From: JAZDKP01 sp043802925
GTDB taxonomy: Bacteria; Fibrobacterota; OXYB2-FULL-49-7; JAEUSG01
Direction: 5' to 3'
Assembly (NCBI GenBank): GCA_043802925.1
Contig: JAZDKP010000063.1
Span: 1-15,845, forward strand
Length of the DNA stretch: 15,845 bases
How positions within the stretch are numbered: position 1 is the stretch's first letter; each line of letters starts with the position of its first letter. Positions 6,101 to 14,125 of this stretch are shown here, in pieces. Below the pieces are notes generated by a model, which saw only the letters and a program-made list of their open reading frames with translations, was not told the origin of the DNA and did no database searches. Position numbers and translations under genes: made by a program.

Positions 6101-7761
6101 TGGAAAGCGTTTTTTTCAACTGTTAAGTGGAGCGGCTTGTCCGGTTCCACATGGATTTTGGTGAAATACTGTTTTCCGATGTTGTTTTCCAGTTTCAAGT
6201 CATGGGTCCCGCAGGGGAGGGCCAGAGGCTCCCGGGTGGGCGCACGGCCGGCCTTTTTTCCATTGATATAAATATCGGCCCAGGCGCCGGAAAAGACGGT
6301 GAGTGCGCCGCGGCAGGTATCGTTTACCGTGAGAGGGGATGCCTCGGCTGCGGGAACGGGGAGCGGAGCGGCCGGTGCCGGGACAGGAAGGCTTCTGGTT
6401 TTTTTTGCAGGGAACTCACCCTCCCTTTCCCTTCCTCTCTTACCCGCGCCGGACGGCGCTAAGAGAGGGAGGGCTGTATCCGCTGTCATGAAGCCCCCTC
6501 TCTCGGTCCCCGAGCGGCTTGCACTGAGCGGAGCCGAAGTGAGTCGAGGGGCAAGAGAGGGGGAACGGGGGTGAGTTCCCTCCTCCGTCCTTCCGAACAT
6601 ACGATAACCGGCATACGACAGCAGCATCAGAAGCGCTGTCATGGAGATCCAGGTGAGATGAAAACGGAGCTTTCCGGGTAAAACCGGGCGTTCCATAACA
6701 GTCGTGCCTTCGCGGGCGGGCACAGCCCGGGAGATTTCGGTGATGCGCGCCTCGACCTCCGCGTTCTCCGGGTCCATGGAGAGCACCTCGCGCAGCACGG
6801 CCAGGGCCTCGAAAATTTTTCCATCCGACCTCAGCGTCTCGGCCGCCGAGAGTTTTTCCGCGGTGCGCGTCCCGCGCTGAGAAAGCACGTAGCCTGAAGG
6901 GTCGGCCAGGTACTTCTCGATTTCGGAAGGGTCGTTGATGGCCCGGTATTTGTGCAGGCACCTCCGCAGCGCGGCGTCCAGTGCTTCGGCGTCCGCGTAG
7001 CGGTTTGCGGGGTCGCGCGCAAGGCAGGTGAAGACGATTTCCTCAAACTCGGGAACTGTCGCAGCGTCAACGTCGGAAAACGCGGCCGGTTCGCCTTTGA
7101 GAATGCGATCAAAAAGCGCGGCAATGGAAGGGCCCTCAAAAGGGGGATGGCCCGTGACCGCGTGGTAGAGGGAAACGCCCACGGCAAAGAGGTCGCTCCG
7201 GGGCGTGACGGGTTTTCCCTCAATCTGTTCGGGCGTGATGGCCGAAGGGGTGCCGATCATCTCATCGGCGCGCGTGATGTTCCGGCCTTCCGCGTCCTGT
7301 GCGATGCCAAAGTCCGCGAGCTTGACCGTGCCGTTCGGTTTTATCAGAATGTTGGCGGGTTTGACGTCGCGGTGCACAATGCCTTGCTTGTGCGCGGCCG
7401 CGAGCGCCATGCCCACGTGGTGGAAGATGACACACGCAATTTCCCATGGAAGGGGGCCGTTCTTTTGCAGCAGCCCTTCGAGGTTGACGCCGTCCACCCA
7501 TTCCATGACCAGGTAGCAGGTCGTGTCCACGCGGCCGAAGTCGTAGACCTGCAGGATATTGAGGTGCTCGAGTTTCGCGATGATGCGCGCCTCGCGTTCA
7601 AAGCGTTCCACAAAGCTTGGGTTGACGCTGAGTTCGGGCCGGAGAACTTTCAGGGCCACGGTCCGTTTAAGTTCGTCGTGCCGCGCGAGGTAGACCGTGC
7701 CCATGCCTCCGGCGAAGAGCTCGCGTTCAATGGTATAGTGGCCGATTTTTTTGCCGGTCAT
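6097..7761 (-). CDS. Transmembrane Ser/Thr protein kinase with TPR-like segment and C-terminal PEGA domain
   Basis: The protein has 554 residues. Residues 1–270 form a Hanks-type kinase: glycine loop FAGGMGTVY at 16–24, Lys38, a helix-C glutamate near 57, catalytic HRD at 130–132, DFG at 150–152 and TPEQ at the activation-loop end. All catalytic residues are present, so it should be active. Residues about 300–345 look like a TPR repeat. Residues 368–387 form one transmembrane helix. Residues 394–451 come from a palindromic repeat element read in frame. Residues 455–475 form a Pro/Ala linker and 483–550 a PEGA-like domain (ADIYINGKKAGRAP, LPCGTHDLKLE), which should lie outside the cytoplasmic membrane. 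The kinase heads an operon with an FHA activator, a likely recipient of its signal. No Shine-Dalgarno is visible; a candidate promoter lies just upstream. Confidence 0.92.
   Translation of the reverse strand: MTGKKIGHYTIERELFAGGMGTVYLARHDELKRTVALKVLRPELSVNPSFVERFEREARIIAKLEHLNILQVYDFGRVDTTCYLVMEWVDGVNLEGLLQKNGPLPWEIACVIFHHVGMALAAAHKQGIVHRDVKPANILIKPNGTVKLADFGIAQDAEGRNITRADEMIGTPSAITPEQIEGKPVTPRSDLFAVGVSLYHAVTGHPPFEGPSIAALFDRILKGEPAAFSDVDAATVPEFEEIVFTCLARDPANRYADAEALDAALRRCLHKYRAINDPSEIEKYLADPSGYVLSQRGTRTAEKLSAAETLRSDGKIFEALAVLREVLSMDPENAEVEARITEISRAVPAREGTTVMERPVLPGKLRFHLTWISMTALLMLLSYAGYRMFGRTEEGTHPRSPSLAPRLTSAPLSASRSGTERGGFMTADTALPLLAPSGAGKRGREREGEFPAKKTRSLPVPAPAAPLPVPAAEASPLTVNDTCRGALTVFSGAWADIYINGKKAGRAPTREPLALPCGTHDLKLENNIGKQYFTKIHVEPDKPLHLTVEKNAFQ
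6409..6581. repeat. Palindromic repeat element (MITE-like) inside the kinase gene
   Basis: The ends are a 13-base perfect inverted repeat: AGGGAACTCACCC at 6409–6421 against its complement at 6569–6581. Inside are two further hairpins. One pairs CCTCTCTTA (6434–6442) with TAAGAGAGG (6460–6468) and has an inner GCGCC/GGCGC stem. The other pairs CCCCCTCTCT (6494–6503) with AGAGAGGGGG (6554–6563). The nested layout, plus a central GAGCGG…GGAG…TCGAGGGG stretch, resembles short non-coding palindromic repeats scattered through many environmental genomes. No target-site duplication is obvious. The kinase frame stays open through it and encodes a low-complexity Ser/Pro/Arg-rich linker on the far side of the membrane helix. 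Confidence 0.75.
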
Positions 7762-7776
7762 GGGGGGTTGACAGAT

Positions 7777-7805
7777 AAAATAACTTAAGCGGGTTGACCG
7801 TTCAA
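7777..7805 (-). promoter_or_regulatory. Candidate housekeeping promoter for the kinase operon
   Basis: On the minus strand TTGAAC (7805–7800) and TATTTT (7782–7777) are separated by 17 bases; each matches 4 of 6 consensus positions. The predicted start lies near 7770, leaving a leader of only about 10 bases before the kinase ATG. That fits the absence of a ribosome site. Read-through from kup, which ends 47 bases upstream, is an alternative. Confidence 0.3.
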
Positions 7806-7808
7806 ACC

Positions 7809-9716
7809 CTACATTTCGACCTGCAGGCCGATTTCAACCACCCGGTTGGGGGGCAGCTTGAAATATTCCGAGGCGTCGAGCGCGTTCATTGAGAGGAACC
7901 GGAAAATCCGTTTGCGCCAGCCCTGCATGGTCCGCAGTCTGGTGATGACCAGCGATTCCCGGCCCACGAAATAGGTGACCTGCAAGGGCTTGAAGGCAAA
8001 GCCCGGGATATTGATTTTCTGCAGCGTGGCGGGCACGTCCGCGCTTTCAAAGAAGCCGTAGTGCAGGTCCACGCGATGGAAGCCCTCGCCCAGCGCCCGG
8101 TGGCGGATGCGCTCCTGCGGCTCGACCGAGGGGACCTCCTCGAAGATTACGGAAACGAGGAAAACCATCTCATGGATGATTTTATTGTGTTTGAAATTAT
8201 GCAGGAGCGAGCGCGGCGTCCCCTGCGAATTGCCGGTGAGGAAGACGGCCACACCCGGGACGCGGGTGGGACTGTCGCTGGAAACGCTCTTGACAAACAA
8301 GCCTATGTCGAGCGACTGGTTCTGCGTGCGTTTCCGCAGTATCCGCCGGCCGCGGCGCCAGGTAGACATAAGAAGATAGAGGACGAGGAAGATGACGAGG
8401 ACCACCCAGCCGCCGGATGCGACCTTGGCCGCATTGGCCGCCAGGAAGCCGAAATCGATGGGCGCAAAGACGAGGATCATGCCCAGGGCCACCCAGCGGC
8501 CGTACTTCCAGCGTTTCCATGCAATGTAGGTGATGAGGCCGGTGGTGATGATCATGTCCGCGGAGACTGCGATGCCATAGGCCGAGGCGAGGCCGCCGGA
8601 CTGGCGGAAGTAGAGGACGAGTGCCACGGTCCCGGCAAAGAGCATGAAATTGATGAAAGGAATATAGACCTGCCCGACCTTGATGACGGACGTGTGGATT
8701 TGCCGGAGGCGGGGCCAGTAATCGAGATGGATGGCCTGGCGTGTGAGCGAAAACATACCCGAGATAACCGCCTGCGAAGCGATGATGGTGGCCGTGGTGG
8801 CGAGCAGGATGAGCGGCAGGAGCAGACCGGACGGGCAGAGGCTGTAAAAGACCGGCGTGTCGCCTGTTTTACCGGCCAGTAACAAGGCGGACTGACCGAG
8901 GTAGTTCAGGATGAGGGCGGGAAAGGCGAGCAGGAGCCAGGCGAACCGGATGGGCGACTTGCCGAAATGGCCGATATCAGTATAGAGCATTTCCGCACCC
9001 GTCACGGCCAGGAAGACCGAGCCGAGGATGAAAAAGGCGGCCTTTCCGTTGTGAACCAGGAACTGCAGTGCGTAAAAGGGGTTCAGCGCGAAGAGAATAC
9101 CGGGGTGCCGGACAATGCCTGAAACGCCGAGCACGGCGAGCGTCAGGAACCAGAGGAGCATGACGGGCCCGAAAAAGATGCTGATGTTGCCCGTGCCCTT
9201 GCTCTGAATGATAAAAAGCAGGGCGAGCACACCGAGCGACACCGGGATGATATAGGCGCCGAACGCCGGGTTGACCGCGGTCAGGCCTTCCACGGCGCTG
9301 AGCACGGAGATGGCCGGGGTGATGACGCCGTCGCTGAAGAGCAGCGAGGCCCCGAGGATGCCGAGCGTGGCGAAGAAAAAGCGTTTGCGCGGGCTGTTGT
9401 CCGGGCTGTCGGCGAGCGTGGTGAGCGCGAGGCAGCCGCCCTCGCCGCGGTTGTCGGCGCGCATGACGAGGGCGATGTATTTGACCGATACGACAAGGAG
9501 GAGTGTCCAAATGACCGCGGACGCGATGCCGAGGATGTTCTCTGGCGTCAAGGGCAGGGAATGCATGCCGAAGAAGCAGTTCTGGAGTGTATAGAGGGGG
9601 CTGGTGCCGATGTCACCGAACACGACCCCGAGGGCCCCGAGGACCAGCAGGGGATAGGGGTTGGAATGGCCGTTTTTAACCGTCGAACCGTTTGACAATG
9701 TGTTTTCCACGGGCAT
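7809..9716 (-). CDS. kup: Kup-type potassium uptake protein
   Basis: The protein has 635 residues from the chosen ATG. It takes up potassium with protons across the inner membrane. The N-terminus PLLVLGALGVVFGDIGTSPLYT is the family signature, followed by ADNRGEGG, about twelve hydrophobic segments through residue ~460, and a cytoplasmic C-terminal domain ending YFKLPPNRVVEIGLQVEM, the normal Kup terminus. The protein is therefore full length. The frame is open 36 codons further upstream, but the ATG at 9716 fits the family start; no Shine-Dalgarno sequence precedes it. The upstream gap of 82 bases is too short for a c-di-AMP riboswitch and none is seen. It may be transcribed with the two genes upstream. 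Confidence 0.95.
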   Translation of the reverse strand: MPVENTLSNGSTVKNGHSNPYPLLVLGALGVVFGDIGTSPLYTLQNCFFGMHSLPLTPENILGIASAVIWTLLLVVSVKYIALVMRADNRGEGGCLALTTLADSPDNSPRKRFFFATLGILGASLLFSDGVITPAISVLSAVEGLTAVNPAFGAYIIPVSLGVLALLFIIQSKGTGNISIFFGPVMLLWFLTLAVLGVSGIVRHPGILFALNPFYALQFLVHNGKAAFFILGSVFLAVTGAEMLYTDIGHFGKSPIRFAWLLLAFPALILNYLGQSALLLAGKTGDTPVFYSLCPSGLLLPLILLATTATIIASQAVISGMFSLTRQAIHLDYWPRLRQIHTSVIKVGQVYIPFINFMLFAGTVALVLYFRQSGGLASAYGIAVSADMIITTGLITYIAWKRWKYGRWVALGMILVFAPIDFGFLAANAAKVASGGWVVLVIFLVLYLLMSTWRRGRRILRKRTQNQSLDIGLFVKSVSSDSPTRVPGVAVFLTGNSQGTPRSLLHNFKHNKIIHEMVFLVSVIFEEVPSVEPQERIRHRALGEGFHRVDLHYGFFESADVPATLQKINIPGFAFKPLQVTYFVGRESLVITRLRTMQGWRKRIFRFLSMNALDASEYFKLPPNRVVEIGLQVEM

Positions 9717-9798
9717 TAATATAATTGAAGCGCGCAAAAAAAGAAGGGAAGGCAAGACCGCGTCTTTTTTACCCCTTGACTTTTCATGCCCCCTGAAA

Positions 9799-10644
9799 TC
9801 AGAAACTTCCCTGTTTACGCGCAAAAACGAGGAAAGTCGATTTCCAAAGGAAGCGGTCGGTGACCGTGCGCGCCCACCAGCGGGTCAAACGCGACTGCCC
9901 GGGCCGGGCCGCGTGGCCGCTTTGCATGTGGAGCACAAAAAAACCGTTGGCACCAAGGAAGCCGCGTAACACGGCTGGAGAGAAATAGAACAGGTGGTGG
10001 CCGGTGTCGTAACAGGCGCCGCAACGTTTCCGTTTGAGGCCAACATGCTCCAGCAGGCGTTTGACAACTGCGGAACGGGATCGGATGTTGGGCAGGGCAA
10101 GGAGGAGAATCCCCCCGGGCTTCAGCAGCGCGTGCGCTTTTTTTAGATAAGGGGGTGGATTCTTGAGGTGCTCGATGACATGGTGCATCGACACCACGTC
10201 AAACGAGCCGACAGGTAGAGTAAGCGCGGGAAAATCACCGCTGAACACTGGAAGACCGGTCCGCTCCGAGACCTTTTTCGCGAGCGCGGAATCGATTTCG
10301 TACCCGGACGGTTCCCAGCCTCGTTTGGCCGCCTCAACAATAAAGTTACCGTTGCCGCACCCGATGTCAAGAAAGCGGCCTTTTCCTGTAATCAGTTTTT
10401 CGAACCGCGCCAGGTAGAGGCCGAAGGTGTAGCGGTAGGGCTCATCCCATTCCGACCGGTCCGTGGTATAGTGCGCGTAAAATTCCTCCAGGTATGCGGC
10501 TGAATACTGGGGGTTCATGAACCGGACACCGCAGGCGCAACATTTCCAGATGGCGATGCGGTTGAAGTCTTCGGTGAACGGGGCGATGTTCGCGGAAGTG
10601 CAGAGTCTGCAGACAGTAAGAGGCGCGTCGAACTTTTCTATCAT
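9799..10644 (-). CDS. Class I SAM-dependent methyltransferase with N-terminal zinc-knuckle
   Basis: The protein has 281 residues. Residues 12–38 hold two CxxC pairs (C12/C15 and C35/C38), a knuckle common in sugar- and natural-product-type methyltransferases. Residues 90–100 (FLDIGCGNGNF) are the SAM-binding motif I. An acidic residue follows strand 2 at YEID, and SMHHVIEHLKNP with ALLKPGGILLLALPN give motifs II–III of the Methyltransf_23/11 fold. The substrate cannot be read from the sequence. The ATG overlaps the stop of the upstream cysteine-cluster gene (ATGA), so the two are co-translated. Confidence 0.85.
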   Translation of the reverse strand: MIEKFDAPLTVCRLCTSANIAPFTEDFNRIAIWKCCACGVRFMNPQYSAAYLEEFYAHYTTDRSEWDEPYRYTFGLYLARFEKLITGKGRFLDIGCGNGNFIVEAAKRGWEPSGYEIDSALAKKVSERTGLPVFSGDFPALTLPVGSFDVVSMHHVIEHLKNPPPYLKKAHALLKPGGILLLALPNIRSRSAVVKRLLEHVGLKRKRCGACYDTGHHLFYFSPAVLRGFLGANGFFVLHMQSGHAARPGQSRLTRWWARTVTDRFLWKSTFLVFARKQGSF

Positions 10645-11147
10645 CCGAGCCGGCCTTTCATCTGCGCCATGCGCAGCCGATCCAAAAAGCCGGTCTCACG
10701 TCCCCAGGCCACAATGAGTGTGCTGCCGACCGGCGTGTTCCATTCTTTTTCGATGTCCGCGTGGCAGAGCGGTCCCTGTCCCGGCCGCTCGTGATGACAG
10801 AAACGGCACTCGAGAGGCTGTTGGCCCGTGCCATGGAGCTCACATTTTTCTTCTTTCAGAAAAGTGCAGCCGCGGTGCACAAAAAGCTGTGTTGCGAACG
10901 CGGTCTCGCAACCTTTGAACGCTGGGGCGAGCACGCCAAAGGCGTTGTCCGGGGCCATTTCGAGCATCATTCGGCCTGAAAGGCCCGCTTTCATTGCCGC
11001 ATCGGCTTCCTCCACGGTCCACCAGCCCGGCCGTGCGCAAAAGGCGCGGCAGATTTCGCAGTCACAGGGTTTGGAGGGTGGGTATTTTTCGGAAAGGGAA
11101 CCGGGGCCCTGCTGTTTGGCGTTCTTCACGCGGGATAAATTAAACAT
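10641..11147 (-). CDS. Cysteine-cluster protein (YkgJ-like)
   Basis: The protein has 168 residues and ten cysteines: 28, 30, 33, 37, 80, 94, 102, 114, 117 and 128. The order CDCEICRAFC … KGCE … GCTFLKEEKCELH … PLECRFCHH resembles the YkgJ/UPF0153 family of putative zinc- or iron-binding proteins, in which a first CxxxC cluster is followed by 'G.C.FL…C.iH…P..CR'. The first cluster here differs from the usual form, so this is a moderate call. It is soluble with no signal peptide. It forms a two-gene unit with the methyltransferase downstream. The start has no strong ribosome site, but no better start follows before the first cysteines. Confidence 0.65.
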   Translation of the reverse strand: MFNLSRVKNAKQQGPGSLSEKYPPSKPCDCEICRAFCARPGWWTVEEADAAMKAGLSGRMMLEMAPDNAFGVLAPAFKGCETAFATQLFVHRGCTFLKEEKCELHGTGQQPLECRFCHHERPGQGPLCHADIEKEWNTPVGSTLIVAWGRETGFLDRLRMAQMKGRLG

Positions 11148-11155
11148 TTGTCCGG

Positions 11156-11195
11156 AAGTGGTGCAAGGCGCTATTTTTGGCCTTCACGACCACTT
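11156..11195. repeat. Imperfect inverted repeat between divergent genes
   Basis: AAGTGGT (11156–11162) pairs with ACCACTT (11189–11195), and inside it AAGGC (11165–11169) pairs with GCCTT (11180–11184) around a 10-base T-rich loop. It lies in the 132-base gap between the cysteine-cluster gene and truA. It could be an operator shared by both promoters or a hairpin in a leader. No clear promoter hexamers are visible nearby. Confidence 0.35.
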
Positions 11196-11279
11196 TCACG
11201 GCTTGCCTTTTAGCTGGATTTCAGCGCTTTTGAAGGTCTATTTTCTTAACACAGAAAATTTAATCCAAGGTATTGTCTT

Positions 11280-12083
11280 GTGAAAAACTTCAAAATGATC
11301 ATTTCCTATGACGGCACCCGCTACAACGGCTGGCAGCGGCTTAAAGGGGGCGGCGACACCATTCAGGAAAAGCTCGAAATGTGTCTGTCGCGCATGAACG
11401 GCGCCCCGGTCGAGGTCATCGGTTCGGGCCGTACGGATGCCGGGGTCCATGCCCTGGGGCAGGTGGCCAATTTCCACGGCCGCGACGAAATCTCGCCGGT
11501 CCATGTCACGGACTATTGCTACCGTTTTCTGCCCGAGGACATTGTGGTGCTTTCCACCGAAGAGGTGAATCCGCGCTTTCATGCGCGCTACAATGCCCGG
11601 AGCAAAACATACCGCTACCGGATATGGAATGCGCGCCACCACGACATCTTCCTGCGCAAATACACCGGACACGTGGAGGATGCGCTGGATATTGAGCTGA
11701 TGCGCAAGGCCGCGCGGTTGCTGACCGGCAAACATGATTTCAGGGCTTACACAAGCCAGAAGGCAGCGGATAAAAGCACGGAGCGGATGATGACAAGGCT
11801 GGAGGTCAAAAAGTCCGGCAGCGAAGTGGAAATTGTCATGGAAGCGGATGGCTTTCTCTATAACATGGCAAGGATAATCGCCGGAACACTGGTGGAGGTG
11901 GGCCTCCGCACGCGTGAAGTGGAGGCGGTTAAAAAGGCGCTTGACTCAAAGGTGCGCGCCGAAGCCGGACCCCTGGCGCCGCCGCAGGGGTTATTTCTGG
12001 CAGCGGTGATGTATGATGATGCGTCCCAAATGACAAGCGCCCCGGGCTTATCGGGCAGCAGGCCGGGGACATGGAAACGATGA
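11280..12083 (+). CDS. truA: tRNA pseudouridine(38-40) synthase TruA
   Basis: The protein has 267 residues. It converts uridines 38–40 in the anticodon arm of many tRNAs to pseudouridine. The start MIISYDGTRYNGWQ and the catalytic motif GSGRTDAGVHA (Asp53) are both typical, as are RFLPEDIVV, FHARYNARSKTYRYR, HDFRAYTS and GFLYNMARIIAGTL. The start is GTG with AAGG 9 bases upstream; an ATG five codons later is the alternative. The family normally ends near APPQGLFLAAVMYD, so the last ~20 residues are an unusual tail, lying largely over the 3' end of the convergent glgB gene. Confidence 0.95.
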   Translation: MKNFKMIISYDGTRYNGWQRLKGGGDTIQEKLEMCLSRMNGAPVEVIGSGRTDAGVHALGQVANFHGRDEISPVHVTDYCYRFLPEDIVVLSTEEVNPRFHARYNARSKTYRYRIWNARHHDIFLRKYTGHVEDALDIELMRKAARLLTGKHDFRAYTSQKAADKSTERMMTRLEVKKSGSEVEIVMEADGFLYNMARIIAGTLVEVGLRTREVEAVKKALDSKVRAEAGPLAPPQGLFLAAVMYDDASQMTSAPGLSGSRPGTWKR

Positions 12084-14087
12084 CAGCGGAGCCAGGACCA
12101 GGGCGGTCCGGCAGGGCAGGTAAAGCTTCAAATAGGCCGGGGACCCCGGTTCTTTAGAACGCTCCACGCCGTACACCAGGGCGTTGTCCACGCGGCCGTG
12201 GCCGCCATATTCTACAGAATCGGAATCCAGGACAATTTGGTATTTTCCCGCTTCCGCCTGTAACCCGTAATCCGGAAAGGATTGCGAGGGACTGAAGTTG
12301 AAGATGAAATAGAGCCCGTAGCGCCGGAAGGCGATGACCTTGTCCCCATTGTGCAATGTGACAAACCCGATTTCCCCTTCTGTTGTTACGCGTGCATTCA
12401 GGAGGGCGATCATGTCCCTGTCAAACTCCGCGAGGAAACGGTAGCGGAGTTCCGGATTGTCCACAAGACTCCACTGTCGGCGTGCGTAGGCGTAAGACCA
12501 TCCGTTCCCTTCCCTGGGGAAATCAATCCACTCAGGATGGCCGAACTCGTTTCCCATGAAGTTAAGGTACCCGTTGCCCGCCGTGGCCAGGGTGACGAGC
12601 CGTATCATTTTGTGCAGGGCCATGCCCCGGTCAATGACGGGGTTTGGGTGGCGGATGTGCATGTCCGTGTATATGGCCCGGTCCATGAGCCGGAAGGCGA
12701 GCGTTTTGTCGCCCACAATGGCCTGGTCGTGGGACTCCGCGTAGCCGATGGTCTTTTCTTCTTTACGGCGGTTGGTCAATTCGTGGAACAATCCGCCCAT
12801 GTCCCATTCCTCGTCCGGCCTTTCCTTAAGGGTTTTTATCCAGTAATCGGGCGTGCCCATGGCCAGCCGGTAATCAAAGCCCATTCCGCCCGCTTCAAGG
12901 GGCGCGGCCAGGCCCGGCATGCCGCTCATCTCCTCGGCGATGGTGATGGCAAGGGGGTTGACTTCGTGGATGACCCGGTTTGCCAGGCTGAGGTAGACGA
13001 GGGCGGCTTCGTCATGGCCGTTGTCGTAGTAATGGTCGTAGTGGGTGAAGTTGCGCGCCAGGCCGTGATCGTGATACAGCATGCTCGTGACCCCGTCAAA
13101 ACGGAACCCGTCAAAGCGGAACGTCTCGAGCCAGTACCGGCAGTTGGAAAGAAGGAAATGCAGAACCGCGGGTTTGTTGTAGTCAAAGCATTTGGAATCC
13201 CAGGCCGGGTGGTTCCCTTGCGCGCCTTCGTGAAAGAACTGGTGCTGCGTCCCGTCATATTTCGCCAAGCCCTCGATTTCATTCTTAACGGCATGGGAGT
13301 GGACCAGGTCCATGATGACGCGGAGCCCGAGCCCGTGCGCTGCGTCAACGAGCTCCTTTAGGTCGTCCGGCGTGCCGGACCGTGAGGCGGGTGCGAAAAA
13401 GTTGGACACCTGGTAGCCGAAAGAGGCGTAATAGGGGTGCTCCATCACGGCCATAAGCTGGACTGTGTTGTAACCAGCCCTGGCCACACGGGGAAGCACG
13501 CGCTCCGTGAATTCGCGGTAGGTCGCGACGCGCGCTTCTTCGCCTGACATGCCCACATGGGCCTCGTAGATGAACGGAAAAAACAGCGGGGTCTCCGGCC
13601 GGGGATGTTGCCAGGCGTAAGAGGTCTTGGGTGACCAGACATGGGCATTAAACACCAGATTGGACGGATCCTGCAGGGTGCTTTGCGCCCAAGCAGACAG
13701 ACGAAACCCCTCTCCGTTGTTCCATTTAATGAACAAACGGTAACAATCCCTGTGATGGATTGCGTTCATTGGCAGGGAGAGCTCCCAGTTCCCGTTGCCG
13801 ATGTTTTGAAAGCGAAATTGTCCGCGGATTTCCCAGTTGGAGAAATCACCGGTTAAAAACAATTCCGTGGCATTGGGCACCCATTCGCGGGCGACCCAGC
13901 GATCCTTTTCACGGTGCAGGCCGTAATAAAGGTGGCCCAGCGCCATGTCCTTCAGACATGTTTTACCACCGGACGTGAATTCCATTATGCGGGATTGGAC
14001 TCGATCCATCCGTTGTTGAATGACGTCCCGGTAAGGTGCAAGCAGGGGGTCTTGCCGGATGAGGAGGGGTTCGTTTTTTTTATTCAT
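12048..14087 (-). CDS. glgB: 1,4-alpha-glucan branching enzyme (eukaryote-like GH13 type)
   Basis: The protein has 679 residues. It makes alpha-1,6 branches in glycogen. An N-terminal CBM48-like domain (REWVPNATELFLTGDFSNW, ~66–85) precedes a GH13 barrel with VIMDLVHSH, FRFDGVTSM (nucleophile Asp331), TIAEEMSG (acid/base Glu385) and YAESHDQ (Asp454), then an all-beta C-terminal domain. The HxxNFTHYDHYYDNGHDEAA and MGNEFGHPEWIDFPREGNGWSY stretches place it with the eukaryote-type branching enzymes also found in FCB bacteria. The frame stays open 29 codons upstream, but that part reads through a tRNA fragment; ATG 14087 is the credible start, without a strong ribosome site. No other glycogen gene is in the window. 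Its 3' end overlaps truA by 36 bases. Confidence 0.95.
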   Translation of the reverse strand: MNKKNEPLLIRQDPLLAPYRDVIQQRMDRVQSRIMEFTSGGKTCLKDMALGHLYYGLHREKDRWVAREWVPNATELFLTGDFSNWEIRGQFRFQNIGNGNWELSLPMNAIHHRDCYRLFIKWNNGEGFRLSAWAQSTLQDPSNLVFNAHVWSPKTSYAWQHPRPETPLFFPFIYEAHVGMSGEEARVATYREFTERVLPRVARAGYNTVQLMAVMEHPYYASFGYQVSNFFAPASRSGTPDDLKELVDAAHGLGLRVIMDLVHSHAVKNEIEGLAKYDGTQHQFFHEGAQGNHPAWDSKCFDYNKPAVLHFLLSNCRYWLETFRFDGFRFDGVTSMLYHDHGLARNFTHYDHYYDNGHDEAALVYLSLANRVIHEVNPLAITIAEEMSGMPGLAAPLEAGGMGFDYRLAMGTPDYWIKTLKERPDEEWDMGGLFHELTNRRKEEKTIGYAESHDQAIVGDKTLAFRLMDRAIYTDMHIRHPNPVIDRGMALHKMIRLVTLATAGNGYLNFMGNEFGHPEWIDFPREGNGWSYAYARRQWSLVDNPELRYRFLAEFDRDMIALLNARVTTEGEIGFVTLHNGDKVIAFRRYGLYFIFNFSPSQSFPDYGLQAEAGKYQIVLDSDSVEYGGHGRVDNALVYGVERSKEPGSPAYLKLYLPCRTALVLAPLSSFPCPRPAAR

Positions 14088-14125
14088 AAATAATTTACTG
14101 GTTGGAAAGGGCGGAAAGAAAAAAA

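Noticed and set aside
9754..9770. Hairpin AAGAC-CGC-GTCTT followed by T residues, terminator-like
   Set aside because: The T-run is on the plus strand, where no gene ends; on the minus strand the stem is weak and not followed by a T-run.
9717..9824. Upstream extension of kup
   Set aside because: The extra 36 residues overlap the methyltransferase end and do not resemble Kup N-termini.
12282..13361. Plus-strand open frame of 359 codons opposite glgB
   Set aside because: It is an antisense shadow; the minus strand carries all catalytic motifs of the branching enzyme.
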